Shown piece by piece: positions 61,201 through 64,000 of a stretch of DNA of 64,000 nt (its first letter is position 1; every line of letters starts with the position of its first letter). The notes under the pieces are model-generated. The model saw nothing but the letters and a program-made list of their open reading frames with translations, was not told the DNA's origin and ran no database searches. Origin of the DNA: Carposina sasakii (Eukaryota; Arthropoda; Insecta; Lepidoptera; Carposinidae); the NCBI GenBank assembly GCA_014607495.2, contig CP053162.1:3108469-3172468 (forward strand), read 5' to 3'. Position numbers and translations under genes: made by a program.

Positions 61201-64000
61201 GGTTGCATGACTAGAGATGGTGTTGGGCGACTGACAGTGGTAGACGGCACAATCACGGCTAAAAGGTACCAAGATCATATTCTGGAGCCAAAATTATTGC
61301 CTAGTATCCAGGATTTGTTCGAAGGTGACCGTAGTAGATGCATCTTTCAGCAGGATGGGGCTCCATTAACCAGCATGAAATGGTTACAGGATCACCACAT
61401 TGAAGTTCTGCCTTGGCCAGGGAATAGTCCGGACCTGAATCCTATTGAAAATCTCTGGTCAAGGCTGAAAGTACTGGTTTCTCGACGCAATCCAAGCAAC
61501 AAAAGAGAGCTAATCGAAGCAATTCTTCAAGCATGGTTTCATGTAATCACAGCTGAAGATTTACGATGTCTGGTTGATTCCATGCCTCGAAGAATTAATC
61601 AAGTTATAAAACTAAAAGGATATCCGACGATATATTAATTTTTATTATTAATTTTTAAAGTCTTTGTAGAGAATAAATTGTTTGCTTTTTTGCCATTTTG
61701 ATGTCTTATTCGGAATTTGGTTTTTTTTTTAATGAAAACAGTCCAAAAAGTACTATAATATAACAGTAAAATACATTCTCAAATTAATTACATAGCAAAA
61801 TAACAATAAACGCTAATATAATTATAAAATTTATCATTGAATATCACATACGAGCAATTTTATTAAAAGTGTCCACACTTAAGTCCACTACTGTAACTAC
61901 ATTAGAGCTATTCTTCTAGATGTTTTTCTAACTTTTGAGAAAATATGGAGAAAATATGTAATGTAGGTGCGAAAAGCTGCAATGGCTTGGAGAAGTAACA
62001 AGGAGGCCGCCCATGCAGCTTACTGTGCCCTCGGTGGTACGGCTCAGCAAGCTGCACGTCGAGATCAAATAATTAATAACGCTCGAACAAACTGGGAGCT
62101 TCTCAGGTTAGATATTAATGCTTTATCTTGATTGAATCTGAAAGTATATTCACTGATAAGCTAGCGTAAACATATTGAATATTACAGATCCGAGAACAAA
62201 TGTTTCACGACCGTTACTAGTGTGAAAACAACGGAAATTGAAAAAGAATTCATATCTGACGAAACAGCCACATCGATAGCGCAAACAGTGATGCAAACTG
62301 TGGAAGTATCAGCGACACCAGACATAGTGGCATCCTTACAAGAAATTGAAGATTCAGACTTTAAAAATAATATCAGCGATACAAATTCTAGACCACAATC
62401 TGATAATGGTCCCAAAACAGCTCCAATACACAAGTTGCAGAGGAGTTCTACTACAGTAATTAGGAAAACTTCAGATAGAAGAGTCAATTTTTCAGACAGA
62501 AGTGCGTCTCAAGATACTGATGCTTCACATTCCACTACTTCAACAAGTAGTGACGTGAGACTGCCACCTATACTACTACCGATAATTTCATCCCTGGAGA
62601 ATGTCAAACTTGTGGATACTAATGACCATGTATTAAAAAGATGGGAAAGTGTGTCTAGCGTGGATCCAGTAATTGATTCTTCATTCAGTTCATTACCTTC
62701 TTCTTCGAGTGACAGCGAAGAAGATACTAATAAAAGAAAATTCCGACGAATGCCTACAGCTTTAAGACGAAGAGAAACATTTAGCACAATGCGTTCTAAA
62801 TCAGTTTGTGACCCAGAGAGCCGCAGAACCAAAACCAATATCAAAGCTACTGACAACAGTGAAAACGCTAGTAACATATCAAGTAGTACTAACGTGGGAT
62901 CAGTTGCAACATCATCGACTTCAGGAAGTGACCAAAATAATAAAACATTAAAACGCGAGGGAAGCTTTAATAGCAGAATAAGCAACAGAAATACAAAGAG
63001 CGCAACAATTTCCCGAAGAAATGAGAGAGCGTCGTCAGCTAATCGTGCATCTACTGCAAGAGCTAAATCTGGAAAATGTTTAGCAAGCTTTAAGACGTCA
63101 GAACCAGTTCCAAAGCCGGTGCCAACATCAAAAGACAGGGAACAAGGCTAGTATTATATTAAGTAATAGTATTTAATAAGTTTAAAACTTATGGAATTTT
63201 CAAGTAGGTAGTCTAGGTAGGGATATGATGATTTTTGGCTTGTAACTAACCCATAAATACGAGTATATCTTCTTGCATCTTACTCGTTGGTAGCTATTTA
63301 TTTCCTGTAAATTAATAACTGACTTCTTCATCAAATTGTAGGGGTCGACTATTTGGTAGAAGTATGTGATGGTGTCGTCAGTGCATGGGGGGCCGGAGCC
63401 GTCCGACGTCTTGCCAGAGACTGGGATTGGGAACGAGCTCGAACGGTCACTCATGCAGCTTTTCATTACGTGCACTTCAATGCAGTTGCACAGTCTCTTC
63501 CTGAACTTAAAGCAAAGTAAGTAACTAGGTAGGTACCTACTACTTTTTAAGGACGTTATGATGTGCACATTAACAGTGTATATAGAAAATGTGTTGTTCC
63601 AGATTTCCAAATGTAGTGCACATTTCAGTAAGGGCCACAGGTTTGCAATGGTTAGGACAAGTTCACGCTTTAGCTGAATTGCGTGGCCTCACAGGATTGA
63701 CAGTTCTTCCAGAAGGCAATCCAATACATGCTAAAATATGGAGAGAATACGCCATTTATAGACTCGCTCATTGGGGGCTAAAAGAAATTAATGATGACCC
63801 TGTAAGTTTGAATGTATCTAACTATGTAGGTAAATGCTTTTGGAGTGATGGAGGTTTTTTGATCATGGGAAAACTAATAACGATAAATCTCGTATACAGA
63901 TAACAGACGAAGAAATCAAAACCGCTAATCGTACATACAATGGTTTAAGTGATATAGTACTTAAAGCTCTCCCGGATGCACCGTTACAACCTCTGCTCTC
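58048..64000 (+). CDS. LRRC49-like leucine-rich repeat protein (tubulin polyglutamylase complex), partial
   Basis: Exons: 58048-58214 (tentative), 58927-59058, 59297-59506, 59623-59901, 59994-60147, 61967-62106, 62188-63146, 63342-63516, 63603-63801, 63900 to the edge; all phases agree. Leucine-rich repeats (LRLLSLQHNLINSLTGLTPL, LVFLDVYDNQIDKITSLERL, LEVLDLHGNRIGKVGGLSNL, LKVLNLAGNLIKCI, LRELNLKRNRMKKLQGFHNT) are followed by a Lys/Arg-rich helix, a long Ser/Thr-rich stretch and a conserved C-terminal domain (VDYLVEVCDGVVSAWGAGAV, KFPNVVHISV, EGNPIHAKIWREYAIYRLAH). The same arrangement is in LRRC49, a subunit of the TTLL1 tubulin polyglutamylase complex at centrosomes and cilia. Neither the start codon nor the end is in the window. 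Intron 62188-63146 to 63342 uses a GC donor. Confidence 0.88.
58304..58887 (+). mobile_element. Harbinger-derived element (584 bp) with TAA duplication
   Basis: Ends CCCTCCGCACATGGAGCTAC then TCAAA and their complement are 27-base terminal repeats, flanked by TAA on both sides (58301-58303 and 58888-58890), the target of PIF/Harbinger. An open frame at 58478-58759 still reads like the N-terminus of a Harbinger nuclease (DDDVIILYYHHNRRRR, RRRFWIHPYI, FVGFYRMSK). It lacks the catalytic part, so it is an internally deleted copy. It lies in the first LRRC49 intron. Confidence 0.85.
59297..60147 (+). CDS. LRRC49 leucine-rich repeat exons
   Basis: Exons 59297-59506, 59623-59901 and 59994-60147 carry six or seven 22-residue SDS22-like repeats with the L-x-x-L-x-L-x-x-N pattern. 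The last ends in a cap with GNPVALGGDC and FLVSYLPNLVTL. SDS22-like repeats of this protein bind partners in the complex. Junction phases are 2, 2, 2 and 0. Confidence 0.92.
60599..61042 (+). pseudogene. Tc1 transposase, N-terminal part (frameshifted)
   Basis: 147 codons from an ATG. The helix-turn-helix (paired-like) domains are visible: GYTYEDIAKRLGGGATKSGV and DRTVRKKLCKNGL. The frame leaves the family pattern after ARTPRKKPYLKKAKT, where the following sequence continues the family in another frame. Confidence 0.85.
61055..61638 (+). pseudogene. Tc1 transposase, catalytic part (frameshifted)
   Basis: The open frame after the second shift starts near WYDIWSDETKISIFGSDG and runs to the stop at 61638 through QQDGAP, WPGNSPDLNPIENLWSRLK and the C-terminal IKLKGYPTIY. 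All three catalytic residues are present. The ORF's own first ATG at 60940 is in the wrong part of the family and is not a real start. Confidence 0.85.
62188..63146 (+). CDS. LRRC49 serine-rich linker exon with GC donor
   Basis: The 959-bp exon encodes about 320 residues rich in Ser, Thr, Asn, Arg and acidic residues (SSSDSEEDTNKRKFRRMPT, SSTNVGSVATSSTSGSD) with no fold I recognise; a disordered linker is likely. Its frame meets TAG just after CAAG. The only phase-compatible exit is the donor GAACAAG/GCTAGT, which joins in frame (G plus GG) to VDYLVEV at 63342. The phrase is long compared with the short linker of vertebrate LRRC49. Confidence 0.75.
63342..63801 (+). CDS. LRRC49 conserved C-terminal domain exons
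   Basis: Exons 63342-63516 and 63603-63801 carry VDYLVEVCDGVVSAWGAGAV, DWDWERARTVTHAFHYVHFN, SLPELKAKFPNVVHISVRAT and PEGNPIHAKIWREYAIYRLA. The pattern of alternating hydrophobics and the K-F-P-N motif identify the domain following the LRRs in LRRC49. An additional exon from 63900 (ITDEEIKTANRTYNGLSDIV) runs to the window edge. Confidence 0.88.

Larger units (their letters stand above)
60166..61893 (+). mobile_element. Tc1-like element (DD34E) with TA duplication, in LRRC49 intron
   Basis: The 1728-bp element starts CAGTAGTGGACTTAAGTGTG then GACACTTTT and ends with the complement, with TA on both sides. Its transposase is in two overlapping frames: 60599-61042 (N-terminal DNA-binding part, WSPGKRSRAVTLREEGYTYE, plus QDRRQTSKDINKVL) and 60940-61638 (catalytic part). 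The catalytic triad is in WSDETKISIF, IFQQDGAPLTS and NPIENLWSRLK, a DD34E. Two frame changes between about 60985 and 61070 inactivate it. It lies in the same orientation as the host gene, in an intron of about 1.8 kb. Confidence 0.93.

Noticed and set aside
62182..62985. Two long minus-strand frames with hydrophobic residues
   Set aside because: They are antisense to the Ser-rich LRRC49 exon; Ser/Arg codons read backwards give Leu/Val-rich chance frames.
1..64000. CRISPR array, rRNA gene, bacterial operon or virus insertion
   Set aside because: Searched by eye on both strands; the tandem repeats have no spacers, no rRNA motifs were seen, and all reverse-transcriptase traces look like LINE remnants rather than viral genes.

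Overview
The window is nuclear DNA from an insect, almost certainly a moth or butterfly. It holds spliced genes with GT-AG (and two apparent GC-AG) introns, an AT-rich background, and repeats typical of Lepidoptera: tRNA-derived SINEs read as reverse-strand tRNA B boxes, RTE-like 3' ends with TGATGATGA tails, many small inverted-repeat transposons, mariner, Tc1, hAT and Harbinger relics. No bacterial operon, CRISPR array, rRNA gene or virus was seen.

Layout. (1) 442-18155, minus: the 5' two-thirds of a thrombospondin/COMP-type extracellular matrix gene: signal peptide, N-terminal domain, acidic linker, coiled coil with a Cys-Cys pair, then EGF-like repeats, running off the left edge. A probable 5' noncoding exon starts near 18555. 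(2) 21544-36831, plus: a complete FAF1/Caspar gene, 15 exons and 644 codons, with UBA, UBL, acidic, UAS, coiled-coil and UBX regions. It is divergent from thrombospondin across about 2.8 kb of mostly repeats. (3) 40991-47710, minus: an ionotropic receptor of the IR75 type, seven exons, with one apparent single-base frameshift in exon 1 and one GC-AG intron. (4) 47908-49194, minus: a single-exon LanC-like protein (LANCL3 type), 197 bp upstream of the receptor ORF on the same strand. (5) 49200-58000: repeat-rich DNA with an inverted-repeat retroposon cluster and a decayed DDE_Tnp_4-type transposase. (6) about 58048-64000, plus: an LRRC49-type gene (tubulin polyglutamylase complex subunit) running off the right edge, with a Harbinger relic and a Tc1 element in its introns.

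The genes do not form one pathway: they are a cell-matrix protein, a ubiquitin/p97 adaptor (in flies a brake on Imd immune signalling), a chemosensory receptor, a LanC-like enzyme-fold protein and a microtubule-modification subunit. I found no clear new multi-gene system. The points most worth a second look are the receptor frameshift, the two GC-AG introns, the three-layer nested transposon inside a receptor intron, the near-perfect hairpin repeats in Caspar introns and near 49.4-49.6 kb, and the Phe-to-Trp change in the p97-binding FPR motif of Caspar. All exon edges were read by eye from splice motifs and reading-phase agreement, with no transcript data.
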